DNA of 64,000 bases from Halocatena marina (GCF_023276375.1 NZ_JALLPK010000001.1:1302001-1366000), one strand, 5' to 3'. Positions 27,981 through 37,084 are shown, numbered from the stretch's first letter. Translations and numbers: made by a program. The notes: generated by a model from the letters alone, not told the origin.

Positions 27981-28445
27981 ATGAGCCAAAAAGAAGAAAC
28001 AGTACAGAAGCTCTCACAGTTGCGATCGAAGCTGACCAGTGAGACGGACAGCGGAGGTCTCCGTGAGAAAATCGAGCCCGATCTCGATCAAGAGGCACTG
28101 CCATACAAGAACAGTATCGGTGAGATAGTCGGACGGCAACTCGGAGAGATGCTTGGTCGCCGAGTGGGTGAACAACTCGGTCGTGGCTTCGATGAGCGCT
28201 TCGGTAGTGAGACGATTCTATCGTCGATCAGTGATGGACTTTCGAACGAGATTGAGAACAACAAAGAGACGGAGACAGAAGAGTCCGAGGAATCAACGCA
28301 ATCAGATGACTCGACAGAGGATGACTCGACCGGTTCCGACGATGATGACTCCGAAGAAGACCTCGATGAGATGTCGACAGAAGAACTCCAATCGTTGGCC
28401 AATCAGTTGATGGACGAACTTCAGCAACGGAGCGAAACAGAGTAA
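27981..28445 (+). CDS. Novel gvp-operon Gly-helix protein
   Basis: 154 residues. Residues 47-75 form a glycine-spaced helix (GEIVGRQLGEMLGRRVGEQL), residues about 85-130 a very acidic Ser/Asp/Glu stretch and residues 131-150 a final helix (MSTEELQSLANQLMDEL). It resembles the protein at 22265-22795 in the Gly-helix. It begins two bases after the preceding stop, so it belongs to the operon. No recognised family. The Gly-xxx-Gly-like spacing could mediate oligomerisation or binding to the hydrophobic vesicle wall; not shown. Confidence 0.83.
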   Translation: MSQKEETVQKLSQLRSKLTSETDSGGLREKIEPDLDQEALPYKNSIGEIVGRQLGEMLGRRVGEQLGRGFDERFGSETILSSISDGLSNEIENNKETETEESEESTQSDDSTEDDSTGSDDDDSEEDLDEMSTEELQSLANQLMDELQQRSETE

Positions 28446-28450
28446 TCGTT

Positions 28451-29440
28451 ATGAGTAATTTCGAACACAGCACAGACTCGATCGAACCTATTGAAGAAAC
28501 AGTTGGACGGCTGTCAGAGATCGTCGGGGAAACGAATATCAGTAAAAGCGAACAATCTGGTGGAACGGTAACAGACGATGCCCCAGCTAACGCAGAAGCA
28601 CTGAACACGAGTGTGACTGAGTTATTAGAGCGAGCTGATGGGGCGGTCGAATCATTGCTCGTGGCGTTCAGCAGAGGGGCTGTAGAGAATGCCCTCGATG
28701 ATTTCAACGATCTACGAGGTGTTATCGAAGAGACCGTCGAACTGCTCGAGACGGTCGATTTGACCGAAGTGGCGAGCGCTATCGACTACGACAATATCGA
28801 TGAAGCGATCGATCCGAGCAGCATTACAGACGCGCTCAGCGAGGGTGACGTAGATGAAGCGATTCGATACAGCAAGCTACTGATGCTAATCGAATTCGAT
28901 GAGTTGCTCAGTACGGTCGATATCCGGGACTTCAGGCAAAATAAGGACGAGCTTGAGGCGGCCGTAAACGAATTCGTCGACGATCGCAACGAAGACAGTG
29001 GTTGGATCGTGTTCGATGCGCTCAAATGGATCGTCGATACGATTGTTAGCGACAACGGAGAGAGCGAGGGGGTAGTCGACTCGATGGACGTTGACGTTAG
29101 TGATGCGACCGAGATAGCTTCGGGCGGACAGATGAAACAGGTGGCCATGCAGTCTAAACTGCGCGATGCGGTAGAAGAGTTCCGCGAGGGGCTCTTCGAG
29201 GCACACGAACGCATGAAAACAATGCGTGAGCAGGCCAGCGAGGAGATGCCCGAGACCGCCGGTGGTACTGAACAGCCGTCATCACGGAATCCAACGGCCT
29301 ACTCGACGATGCCTCCCCGGAGGAGTCATCTCAGGACACAGTTCTCGACTGTTCCAAAAGATTCGCTCTACTCGAATGTATCGAATCCACCGCGGGTTTA
29401 TGGCTCACGATTCGACACATTGAGGGATGATGATGAGTAG
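28451..29440 (+). CDS. Novel large gvp-operon protein
   Basis: 329 residues, acidic, mostly helical, not recognised. Helical blocks: about 50-110 (ELLERADGAVESLLVAFSRG), 110-200 with LLMLIEFDELLSTVDIRDF, and 235-275 (VAMQSKLRDAVEEFREGLFE). The last 50 residues are different: Pro/Ser/Arg-rich with YSTMPPRRSHLRTQF, STVPKDSLYSN and PPRVYGSRF, a tail that looks like repeated short binding motifs. Five bases separate it from the gene before, and it overlaps gvpJ by 14 bases. It may replace a missing scaffold such as GvpC or GvpI; this is inference. Confidence 0.82.
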   Translation: MSNFEHSTDSIEPIEETVGRLSEIVGETNISKSEQSGGTVTDDAPANAEALNTSVTELLERADGAVESLLVAFSRGAVENALDDFNDLRGVIEETVELLETVDLTEVASAIDYDNIDEAIDPSSITDALSEGDVDEAIRYSKLLMLIEFDELLSTVDIRDFRQNKDELEAAVNEFVDDRNEDSGWIVFDALKWIVDTIVSDNGESEGVVDSMDVDVSDATEIASGGQMKQVAMQSKLRDAVEEFREGLFEAHERMKTMREQASEEMPETAGGTEQPSSRNPTAYSTMPPRRSHLRTQFSTVPKDSLYSNVSNPPRVYGSRFDTLRDDDE

Positions 29441-29903
29441 CGCTGGACCCACGCGTCAGAGCGATAGTCTCGCTGATGTGGTGGAACTCGTATTGGACAA
29501 AGGTGTCGTCATTAACGCTGACATCGCCGTTTCTATCGGTGACACGAAGTTGTTAGGAATACAACTCCGTGCTGCCTTAGCCTCCTTCGATACTGCCGCC
29601 AAGTATGGGCTCGAATTTCCTGAAGGAACGGATATGCAACGGGTCGCAGCAGCCGCTGGCGTTGACGAAATACCAGCAAACGAGACGCAAGCCAATGAGA
29701 TAGATGAAGCGGACACTCCAACTGTTCAGACAGCGATCAGCCAAGTGAACGAAGGAGGCATTGAGCTGGATACTGAGGATTCACCTGACTCGGAGTCTGA
29801 CACTGACAAGCAGTCCACTTCGGAACAGATTCAGCAGTCGACGAAGTCGTCCGAGAGTGATTCTGAGAGCGATCCGAACGAGGAGGACGATGACACAGAT
29901 TGA
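29427..29903 (+). CDS. gvpJ: Gas vesicle protein GvpJ
   Basis: 158 residues, three successive in-frame ATG codons at the start. Residues about 10-65 are a GvpA-like domain (LADVVELVLDKGVVINADI, then IGDTKLLGIQLRAALASFDTA). The remaining 90 residues are acidic and low in complexity (SPDSESDTDKQSTSEQ), longer than the usual GvpJ tail. GvpJ is an essential minor vesicle protein that probably forms caps or nucleation sites. It overlaps the gene before and gvpK by 14 bases each. Confidence 0.94.
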   Translation: MMMSSAGPTRQSDSLADVVELVLDKGVVINADIAVSIGDTKLLGIQLRAALASFDTAAKYGLEFPEGTDMQRVAAAAGVDEIPANETQANEIDEADTPTVQTAISQVNEGGIELDTEDSPDSESDTDKQSTSEQIQQSTKSSESDSESDPNEEDDDTD

Positions 29904-30219
29904 TATCGATGGTGAGAGCGCACGCGATGGGTTGATGACTCTCGTGATGACGGTCGTTGAACTGTTGGTCGAAGTCATGGAACAAGAGGCGATCCGCCGT
30001 ATGGAATCTGGGGATCTCACCGATGAAGAGATTGAGCGGGTTGGAGCTCAATTCGCAGCGCTCGAAGCCGAAATAGAAGCGATCAAAGAAGACGAGCAGA
30101 TCGATGAACCGGTCGATCAGCTCCGTGAACGACTCGATAATCTCGTTTCGGATGCTGTAATGACCATGGACGAACCTCCCCAACAGGGATACAGTTACAA
30201 CCCAATCGAAGATGACTGA
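29890..30219 (+). CDS. gvpK: Gas vesicle protein GvpK
   Basis: 109 residues from the ATG at 29890. The open frame starts earlier inside gvpJ, but MTQIDIDGESARDGLMTLV is the natural GvpK start. The conserved middle is LVMTVVELLVEVMEQEAIRR followed by MESGDLTDEEIERVG, the family signature. Essential assembly protein. It overlaps gvpJ by 14 bases and gvpL by 8, continuing the coupled operon. Confidence 0.93.
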   Translation: MTQIDIDGESARDGLMTLVMTVVELLVEVMEQEAIRRMESGDLTDEEIERVGAQFAALEAEIEAIKEDEQIDEPVDQLRERLDNLVSDAVMTMDEPPQQGYSYNPIEDD

Positions 30220-31030
30220 GCCTTCGTTCGAGACCGGTCGGTATCTCTACTGTGTCGTACAGCTTCCTGAGACAGAGTCAGTCGAGTTCTCAACGGTTGG
30301 CGTCGATGACGAGCAGGCGTATTTACTGACAGCAGGGACGATCGGCATCGTCGTTCACGACTGTGATACACTCTATGACTCATCGAATATCGATCTGGTG
30401 AGGAAATGGCTGTTAGCCCATCAGAACGTTATTGACACTGCAGGGGAGCAATTCGGCACGCCCGTACCGTTTCAGTTCGACACGATCCTTCGAGGTGACG
30501 ATGAGCGCGTCCGAACGTGGCTCGAAAGCGAACGAAACACGTTCGCATCCCACCTCGACGCGATGGCGGGATGTTGGGAATACCGCATCGACGTTCTCCG
30601 TGATGAAGCCATCGTAGAAGAAGAATTGAGCGATGACGAGCAGTTAGTCGAAATCGATGACCGTATCGCTGAGTCTGCGTCGGGCACGAGTCATCTCCTC
30701 GAGAAAAAGTATGAGCAGCGACTCAAGACGTTGAAACAAGAGCAACGTACCGATCGAACAGCCGGTCTTACAGAGCAGCTCAGTACAATCGTGCACGATT
30801 TGCAGGATCTCGGTCAAAAACAGACGACGCTCAATACAGATGCCGATATCGACGAAGCGCTGATCAGAGAAGCACGACTTGCGATCCTCGCTCACGAAGA
30901 GCGACAAGATGAGATTGGTGATTTGCTCGATGACGTCGCAGCTGAACCGGGCGTCGAAATACGCTTCACCGGTCCATGGCCTCCATATACGTTCACACCA
31001 ACCATCGAGAATGACAGCTCTGAAAATTAA
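30212..31030 (+). CDS. gvpL: Gas vesicle protein GvpL
   Basis: 272 residues, GvpF/GvpL family and longer than GvpF. Start region TGRYLYCVVQLPE, central VPFQFDTILRG, a long charged coiled-coil-like helix (about residues 150-200) and the closing IRFTGPWPPYTF shared with GvpF. In Halobacterium GvpL binds many other Gvp proteins and is essential, a likely assembly hub. It ends 17 bases before gvpM. Confidence 0.94.
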   Translation: MTEPSFETGRYLYCVVQLPETESVEFSTVGVDDEQAYLLTAGTIGIVVHDCDTLYDSSNIDLVRKWLLAHQNVIDTAGEQFGTPVPFQFDTILRGDDERVRTWLESERNTFASHLDAMAGCWEYRIDVLRDEAIVEEELSDDEQLVEIDDRIAESASGTSHLLEKKYEQRLKTLKQEQRTDRTAGLTEQLSTIVHDLQDLGQKQTTLNTDADIDEALIREARLAILAHEERQDEIGDLLDDVAAEPGVEIRFTGPWPPYTFTPTIENDSSEN

Positions 31031-31047
31031 CGTAAAAATTGAAACAA

Positions 31048-31290
31048 ATGGAACCTAAACGATCCGAGGATGGAATCGTCGATCTCGTCGACGTCATTCT
31101 CCGAGACGGAGCGGTTATTCAAGCTGATGTCATCATCACTGTTGCTGACGTCCCACTCGTTGGACTCAAGCTCCGGGCAGCACTTGCTGGCATGGATACC
31201 ATGACGGACTATGGGTTGTTTGAGGCGTGGGATACGCGCCAGCGTGATCGACACCGGGAGCGACAGGAATCATCCAACATTGAGCAGTAA
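31048..31290 (+). CDS. gvpM: Gas vesicle protein GvpM
   Basis: 80 residues from the ATG at 31048; an in-frame TTG three codons earlier is less likely. GvpA-like core at residues about 8-60: DGIVDLVDVILRDGAVIQAD, then IITVADVPLVGLKLRAALAG. A basic tail (RQRDRHRERQE) follows. Essential minor vesicle protein; last gene of the rightward operon. Confidence 0.94.
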   Translation: MEPKRSEDGIVDLVDVILRDGAVIQADVIITVADVPLVGLKLRAALAGMDTMTDYGLFEAWDTRQRDRHRERQESSNIEQ

Positions 31291-32200
31291 ATGCGGACAG
31301 ACGGTGTCAGTGATCACAGCTTGATCGAGAAGCGATAACCGAGCGGTACGATAGACAACCAGATAATACTACTGTGAAGTTGTGACCGATGGATGCCAGT
31401 ATAACTAACTACTGGATGATGGCTCTCTAGTACTGTAGACCTAAACTTGTGTTGTCGTCTCGATCAGTAGTAGCTGTCTTGAGTGATTGTGGTTCAATCC
31501 AGCGAGGAAGGAGATCTGTAGAGTTCCCAACCGATCGGTCGTAGCGTGTTGTCTGCCTACTCAATGTCTACTGCCACGTGATTGTTTGTCCGGGTGATGA
31601 GGGGCACAGAAATGGGATGGTCGAATTCGATAACTCGATCGGAGTAAGAAGCTCAGCCGGATCTGAGAGCGTCTCGATTGTCTGGAACCCAAGTATTTGT
31701 CGATCCATGTTAGACTTATACACTACTTGTTGTTACGAGCATACGTTTGTAATGGGTATTTCATCGGTCATCGTGCTCCCCATCATTTACAGCGCCAATG
31801 AGTATCTTCGATCTTGTTTTATTCTACACGTGAATACCTGTGCAGACTACTATCCGAAACGTCATTATGGGCGAAAATGAATAACCGGTAACCTTATCAA
31901 GATGAGGATATCCTTTAACCAAATCTGTAGATATCATACTACGGTCACGATAGAGAATGAGAACTCGAGGTCGGTCTTACTAACCTATATTGTGGTATAT
32001 GATGCATTTTATTTTGTAAATTATCCAAAGGCGAGATAATCAGGAGTTTACAGCGTCATATCGCAAGGAATCGCTCGTGACCTGCTGAGAGATCGGTGGC
32101 CGTCAGGGTGAACGAACTCGTCGTCTCACTGATCATTGTTGATCATCGTTAGTCCACGGAAGTCGAATTATTGTTCAGAATACCCTACATATTTGGGTAC
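31291..32200. other. Long AT-rich non-coding stretch after the gvp operon
   Basis: About 900 bases without a recognisable gene. A frame at about 31578-31880 (+) has no family signature. It presumably includes terminators for the gvp operon and the opposing DUF2071-like gene. Confidence 0.45.
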
Positions 32201-33100
32201 TCAGTCAGCTGCGGGAACTGGAGAGTTTCCACGTGATCCTGTGACCGTCTTGGCAGGATCATACAGCCAGGCGCGTTTCCAGGTCTGATCGACGTCTCCC
32301 ATGTAGAGCGCGCAGTCCAGAGTCAGGTCTATGTCATAGGACTCGACGAGATAGTCGATAAGCGATGAGTCAAGCGAGAACTCATGACAGAACGAAACAT
32401 CCCAGTTTGGGTAGTCAATGTCTTGGAACGAAAGTTGATTGCGGGCAAAATTATAGCCACAGCTCCCATCGAGTTCGAGCACAAAGTCCGTCGCTTCCTC
32501 GACATCCTGAAAGACTGTCGACTCCGGTGGTTCGTTGTTCACGGTGTCTATCGACGCAGTAAGTTCCGCGTCACACAGCGAGTCATTGGCTTGACAGCGA
32601 AGTTCGTACGTCTCACCGTCGTCGAGCCGATCAAACGATGAAGTCGCTTTGCGGAAGTGTGAGAAGTAGCCTCCACACAGACCTAGTACGCGAGAAGAGG
32701 TGTCCGAGCGGAGCGTGTAATAGGCCCGGCGTCGCTGTCCGTCCTTCGTAACTGTAACGCTGATACGACAGAGCATCTCGTTCGTGTGAATTCGTGGTAC
32801 GGGAACGGGTCCAAGCTTCGTCACCGAAAAATCACACGCACACATACTGAGCATTCCATCGCCTGTGTCACGAATTTCCTCAGGAGTCACACACGAGGGG
32901 AGGAGTCGCTCAAGCTGTTCTAGTGGCACTCGATAGTTCACCGTGACCCGCTTGTTGGTCCACGATTCAACGTCGATCGGTTGGTGATACACCCGCCCGA
33001 GACGCTCTTGCAGCGACCGGGTGCGTTGCGTATATTTTTCCACAGAATAAAAATCATGTAGCCTTAACAAATAGTTTTGGGAAGAAATAGAATGGATCAT
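32201..33100 (-). CDS. DUF2071/YqjF-like protein
   Basis: 299 residues. VNYRVPLEQLERLLPSCV near residue 55 and repeated strands (LCRISVTVTKDGQRRRAYY, LRSDTSSRVLGLCGGYF) match the YqjF/DUF2071 family, which has an acetoacetate-decarboxylase-like fold and no proven activity. A TATA-like TTAAAAATATTTA at 33121-33133 is well placed for a leaderless transcript from this ATG. No operon partner; divergent from the flippase gene. Confidence 0.78.
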   Translation of the reverse strand: MIHSISSQNYLLRLHDFYSVEKYTQRTRSLQERLGRVYHQPIDVESWTNKRVTVNYRVPLEQLERLLPSCVTPEEIRDTGDGMLSMCACDFSVTKLGPVPVPRIHTNEMLCRISVTVTKDGQRRRAYYTLRSDTSSRVLGLCGGYFSHFRKATSSFDRLDDGETYELRCQANDSLCDAELTASIDTVNNEPPESTVFQDVEEATDFVLELDGSCGYNFARNQLSFQDIDYPNWDVSFCHEFSLDSSLIDYLVESYDIDLTLDCALYMGDVDQTWKRAWLYDPAKTVTGSRGNSPVPAAD

Positions 33101-33326
33101 AACTATTCATCCCAAAATGGTTAAAAATATTTATGTTCTGATCAGGTGATCGTAGTGAATCGAGTTATTCATCTCTCTACTAACACTCTCCGACTGAGTG
33201 TGTCTCAGTAGTAAGATCTCGTGCCCATACACATACAGATCCAAATGTCTTCTCAACTCGTATTGAGACCACCTGCCGTCGTAGTGTAAACGGTATTGTA
33301 ACGATGTTTATTTATCGCATTTCAAC

Positions 33327-34922
33327 ATGCATCCTAAAGTAATTCGAAGCACTACTACCACTTATCCTCCTGTGAATCGAAATCTGGTCACGGCGTTCGG
33401 GGCAATCGCCAGCTCACGTCTCGCTATCGTACTCATTTCGGTGGCATTTGCACCGCTCCTCGTACGGCTTCTCGGATTCGAGAGTTATGGCGCGTACGCC
33501 GCAGTGATCGCGCTGTTTGACCTCTTAATGATTCCCGTCAGCTCGGGCGTTATCAGTGGCTGTCGCAAGTATATCGCCGAAGATCGCGACACAGCCGAGT
33601 GGCATAGTTATATTTTCGCCTACTACTTTCGGCGTGCAGCCCTGTTGGCGCTCATCGCGATGATTTCTCTCGTTGCTGCCGTCGAGACAGGGCTTGTCGG
33701 TCATATTTACCCGCACGCGTATACCCCCTATTTCGTTCTGCTGGCTGGGTTGGTTATCGCAGCCCAGTTTCGTGAGTATACGCGACGCGCGCTGATGGGG
33801 CTCAAACTTGAGCACATTGGCGAGCCGCTGAATGTCGTGTATCGAGGTGTGTTTGCGTGTCTCGCGCTTGCGCTCGCGGCACTTGGTTTTGGCGTCGCCG
33901 GTGTACTCGTCGCCCAGATCGTCGCCAGCCTACTCGGAGTTGTCCTCGCACTTATCATCCTCACACGACATCTTTCTCTGACGCATCTACTCAAACGGAT
34001 TCCAGACTCCTACCCAACAACGGCGATGCGCTCGTTCAACTATCAGTCGGTCGTTTACATCTTCTTATTAGCATCTTTGTACAAAGTTGATCAGGTCCTG
34101 CTTGGGACCTTCGCTAGCGGCGATCAAGTGGGATACTATCGGGCAGCGCTGGTGCTCGTCCAGTTTCTGTGGTTCGTTCCTCGCTCACTGCAGTCGTTGC
34201 TTCTCCAATCAACGTCTGACCTCTGGGCCAACGGACGGACTGACGTCATTGAGGCGTTGGCGACGCGCGCTGCTCGCTATGTGCTCTTACTGACGATGCT
34301 CTTAGCGCTCGGATTAGGAGCGCTTGCGCCCGTCTTCGTCCCGTTGTACTACGGGACCGCTGCGACTCCAGCGATTCAGGTGCTGTGGATCCTCCTGCCG
34401 GGCACAGTTGGGGTCGCCGTCACACGGCCGCTGCTGACGATCACGCACGCGAACGGTGATATGACCGTGCTCATTGCGGCGACGGGAGCAGCTGCTGTCA
34501 TCAATCTCGTGGGCAATATGGTGCTGATCCCGCCGTTCGGACCAAGCGGGGCGGCGATAGCCACCACGCTCGGATACGGAGCACTTCCTCTGTTTCAAGT
34601 ATGGGGTGCGCGCTCAGTTGGCTATCGGCCCTTCAAGAACGCACGACTGCTCCAGATCGGGATCACAACCTTGTTTAGTGGTATTGGAATTGTGGGTTTG
34701 GCAGTTATACTCGGTACAACGACCTTTGAGACTCTCGGCAGCCCCGTTGTGTGGGGGCTTCACCGTACGCCGCTCGCGCTCGTGGTTGTCCCTCCTGTTG
34801 GGTTCCTCCTTTACTCCGGGCTCGCCATCGCAACAGGGGCGATCACCGTCGGAGAGTTGCACGAGATCCTCGACCGTGTGCCCAGACCACTTGGATCACC
34901 GATTCGGTCGTTCCTCCCGTGA
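33327..34922 (+). CDS. Oligosaccharide flippase (Wzx/MOP family)
   Basis: 531 residues with about 12-14 membrane helices. It begins with the family opening FGAIASSRLAIVLISVAFAPLLVRLLGFESYG. Members of the multidrug/oligosaccharidyl-lipid/polysaccharide (MOP) superfamily flip lipid-linked sugars across the membrane for S-layer glycosylation or exopolysaccharide. A TATA-like TTTATTTA lies about 20 bases before the ATG. No glycosyltransferase cluster is next to it, so the carried sugar is unknown. A short gene and an MFS transporter follow on the same strand. Confidence 0.9.
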   Translation: MHPKVIRSTTTTYPPVNRNLVTAFGAIASSRLAIVLISVAFAPLLVRLLGFESYGAYAAVIALFDLLMIPVSSGVISGCRKYIAEDRDTAEWHSYIFAYYFRRAALLALIAMISLVAAVETGLVGHIYPHAYTPYFVLLAGLVIAAQFREYTRRALMGLKLEHIGEPLNVVYRGVFACLALALAALGFGVAGVLVAQIVASLLGVVLALIILTRHLSLTHLLKRIPDSYPTTAMRSFNYQSVVYIFLLASLYKVDQVLLGTFASGDQVGYYRAALVLVQFLWFVPRSLQSLLLQSTSDLWANGRTDVIEALATRAARYVLLLTMLLALGLGALAPVFVPLYYGTAATPAIQVLWILLPGTVGVAVTRPLLTITHANGDMTVLIAATGAAAVINLVGNMVLIPPFGPSGAAIATTLGYGALPLFQVWGARSVGYRPFKNARLLQIGITTLFSGIGIVGLAVILGTTTFETLGSPVVWGLHRTPLALVVVPPVGFLLYSGLAIATGAITVGELHEILDRVPRPLGSPIRSFLP

Positions 34923-35008
34923 TATACTAAAGACGAGGCGGTTGCTCCTGAGAATTGAGTATTCCGAAGCATCCATAGGATCCGAACGAGTTCAACTAAC
35001 TAGTTAGT

Positions 35009-35209
35009 ATGACTTCATCGCAAGCGACACATGAAACCACTCTTCTCGACCGTTTGTTCATTCATTATACGGCCACTCTGCCTACACGGATACTCCATCA
35101 TCTGCTGTGGGTGGTAGCCGAAATCCGTCAGGCTGGTGGCCTACAACACAGAGTCACCATTAACAAGCGCCACGCTTGGTTGGAGAGCGTCCGAGCCGAA
35201 CATAGATGA
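35009..35209 (+). CDS. Possible small protein coupled to the MFS gene
   Basis: 66 residues, basic, not recognised (LPTRILHHLLWVVAEIRQAG, then NKRHAWLESV). Its stop overlaps the MFS start in an ATGA arrangement at 35206, typical of true coupled genes, and codon use resembles the neighbours. It could equally be the remnant of a longer gene. Confidence 0.45.
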   Translation: MTSSQATHETTLLDRLFIHYTATLPTRILHHLLWVVAEIRQAGGLQHRVTINKRHAWLESVRAEHR

Positions 35210-36471
35210 GCCGGTGGTTCGGCGGTGAGGAGCCAAGCGTTCGGTATGTCGTCGGGAGCCTGATCGCCGGCGTCTTTTTCGGCGGACTCGGCGGCGGGGT
35301 CGCTTTTCCAACACTGCCGACGCTCGGTCCCCTGCTCGGTATCTCTCCGGTTGCAGTCGGAGTTATCCTCTCAATTAACCGATTTACTCGATTGCTGATA
35401 AATACACCAGCAGGACAAGTACTCGATACGATTGGGACGCGACGACCAATGATCTGTGGATTCGTCGTTCAAGGACTGGTCCCCTTTGGATACATATTGG
35501 GATTACACCCAGAACTCGTTCCGTTCGATAGTACAACGATCTTCTTGATGTCTCGTGCTTGCTGGGGGATCGGATCAGCGTTCGTGTTCGTGGGTGCGTT
35601 TAGTACGATTACACACGTGACGACCCCTGAAAACCGCGGAAAATGGGTGGGTTACATGCGAGGTGGTCAGAGCCTCGGCTTTCCAGCAGGGCTCGTTGTC
35701 GGCGGACTCATAACAGATGCATTCGGGTACTCGGCTGCGTTTCTGGTGGCAGGCTGTGCCGGCCTGCTCGCCGCGTTTGTCGCCGTATTGGTTCTTCCAG
35801 ACATGAACGCCGACGTCAACACAACGAGTTCACTGCGCGACATTCCGGCGTTCGTACGGGCAGATATCCGCATCTTCAGCGTCGGAATCGTCAATTTCAC
35901 CGTTCGATTTCTCTTTGCGGGTGTACTGCTTTCGACAGTGGTGCTGTACGCACAAGAGAACGGGATTACGATCGGGGTGCTCTCTGGGATCGGCGTAAGC
36001 GGTGTCGTGATGGCTGTTTGTGTCCTCGGATCGAGTATCACAACGCTGCTTGTCGGACGGTACTCTGATCAACTTTCGAACCGTGCAGCATTGACGATTC
36101 CCGCACTGGGCGTCCTTGCGAGCGGATTTGCCCTGTTAGCACTCGTTCCATCGCTTGTGGCCACGCTTATCGGTGTCGTACTCATCGGAATCGGTGTTGG
36201 GGGTTCGAATCCGCCGTTACTCGCGTACCTCGGTGACATCAGTCCGGCAGACGATGTCGGAAAACTCGGGGGTGTCTACAACGTCTTCGGTGACTTAGGA
36301 TCGACGCTCGGGCCGCTCGTCGCACTCCCGTTGGTCACGATCGTCGGGGTTCGAATCGAATATCTAGCTTGTGGAGGATTGGTAATCCTCGTCAGCATTC
36401 TTGTTGCTCGAACGCTCTACGGCGAGCGTGCAACCGTTCCACAGTCTGTGGTTCGAGCGGACGATGACTGA
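35206..36471 (+). CDS. Major facilitator superfamily transporter
   Basis: 421 residues with 12 membrane helices. The loop after helix 2 (INRFTRLLINTPAGQVLDTIG, then TRRP) carries the MFS motif A region. Helix 4 (ACWGIGSAFVFVGAF) and the loop NRGKWVGYMRGGQSLGF are typical of drug/sugar exporters of the DHA1 group. Substrate unknown. Start overlaps the small upstream frame by 4 bases. Confidence 0.92.
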   Translation: MSRWFGGEEPSVRYVVGSLIAGVFFGGLGGGVAFPTLPTLGPLLGISPVAVGVILSINRFTRLLINTPAGQVLDTIGTRRPMICGFVVQGLVPFGYILGLHPELVPFDSTTIFLMSRACWGIGSAFVFVGAFSTITHVTTPENRGKWVGYMRGGQSLGFPAGLVVGGLITDAFGYSAAFLVAGCAGLLAAFVAVLVLPDMNADVNTTSSLRDIPAFVRADIRIFSVGIVNFTVRFLFAGVLLSTVVLYAQENGITIGVLSGIGVSGVVMAVCVLGSSITTLLVGRYSDQLSNRAALTIPALGVLASGFALLALVPSLVATLIGVVLIGIGVGGSNPPLLAYLGDISPADDVGKLGGVYNVFGDLGSTLGPLVALPLVTIVGVRIEYLACGGLVILVSILVARTLYGERATVPQSVVRADDD

Positions 36472-36718
36472 GTGACGACACTCATTACAGACTGATACAA
36501 AATTCGAGGGAAATCTCACGGAGTCATGAGAGTTAGTGATCAGTCGCGTAGTACGCTTCGAAGTGGACTGTTACAAATATACTCGAACAGCTGATGAGTG
36601 GATCAATTCGACCCTGATACTATTCCAATAGGTGTAGCGTTGGGCACCGTACAATACTTACAGTGGTTGGTGCCCAACGGACCGCAAATCGGATCGTTTG
36701 TCGTTTTCGACAGGATCG

Positions 36719-37060
36719 TTACAGAACTTCACCGAGACCGACACCAACATCGATACCGCTACTGGCAGAACTCGCGTTTGCGTTTGCGCTGTTTGCGTTG
36801 GTGTTGGTGTTGGTGTTCTCGAGATTGTTACCGTTCGTGTTGTTGTTCACGTTATTAATGCCAATCTCGGGATTGTTGGTCGTTTCGTCGGCGTTATTAT
36901 CCGAATTCTTGTTTACTTTTTTCGTAACGTCGACTTTTTTGACTTTCTTTTTCCGATCGTGTTTTTTGTCGTACGATGCCGCTGCTGCGGGCCCGCATGC
37001 GCCAGCGATTAGCCCGACAACCATGAACGCGGTCAACGCGAACTGGATGCTTCGTCTCAT
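36719..37060 (-). CDS. Asn-rich exported protein, copy 2
   Basis: 113 residues. Signal MRRSIQFALTAFMVVGLIAG with likely cleavage near AAASYD, then a Lys-rich stretch (KKHDRKKKVKKVDVTKKV), then NNPEIGINNVNNN, then asparagine alternating with Thr/Ala/Ser and a Gly/Val tail. Paralogue of the protein at 21620-21943, opposite strand, 15 kb away; the two face each other across the gas vesicle region. The core stretches match closely at the DNA level too. Probably a secreted, disordered or self-assembling chain; function unknown. Confidence 0.8.
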   Translation of the reverse strand: MRRSIQFALTAFMVVGLIAGACGPAAAASYDKKHDRKKKVKKVDVTKKVNKNSDNNADETTNNPEIGINNVNNNTNGNNLENTNTNTNANSANANASSASSGIDVGVGLGEVL

Positions 37061-37084
37061 AGTTGGTAAGTGGTTACTGGAAAT

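Noticed and set aside
29761..29889. Longer upstream start for gvpK
   Set aside because: That part lies wholly within gvpJ and lacks GvpK character; the ATG at 29890 gives the family-typical N-terminus.
31578..31880. 100-codon frame after the gvp operon
   Set aside because: No start context, no family match, codon use unlike neighbouring genes.
34606..35007. Out-of-phase open frames over the flippase 3' half
   Set aside because: They are frame shadows of the membrane protein, with compositions typical of GC-rich antisense and shifted frames.
36181..36230. tRNA-like GGTTCGAATCC string
   Set aside because: Lies inside the MFS transporter coding sequence and has no acceptor or anticodon stem around it.
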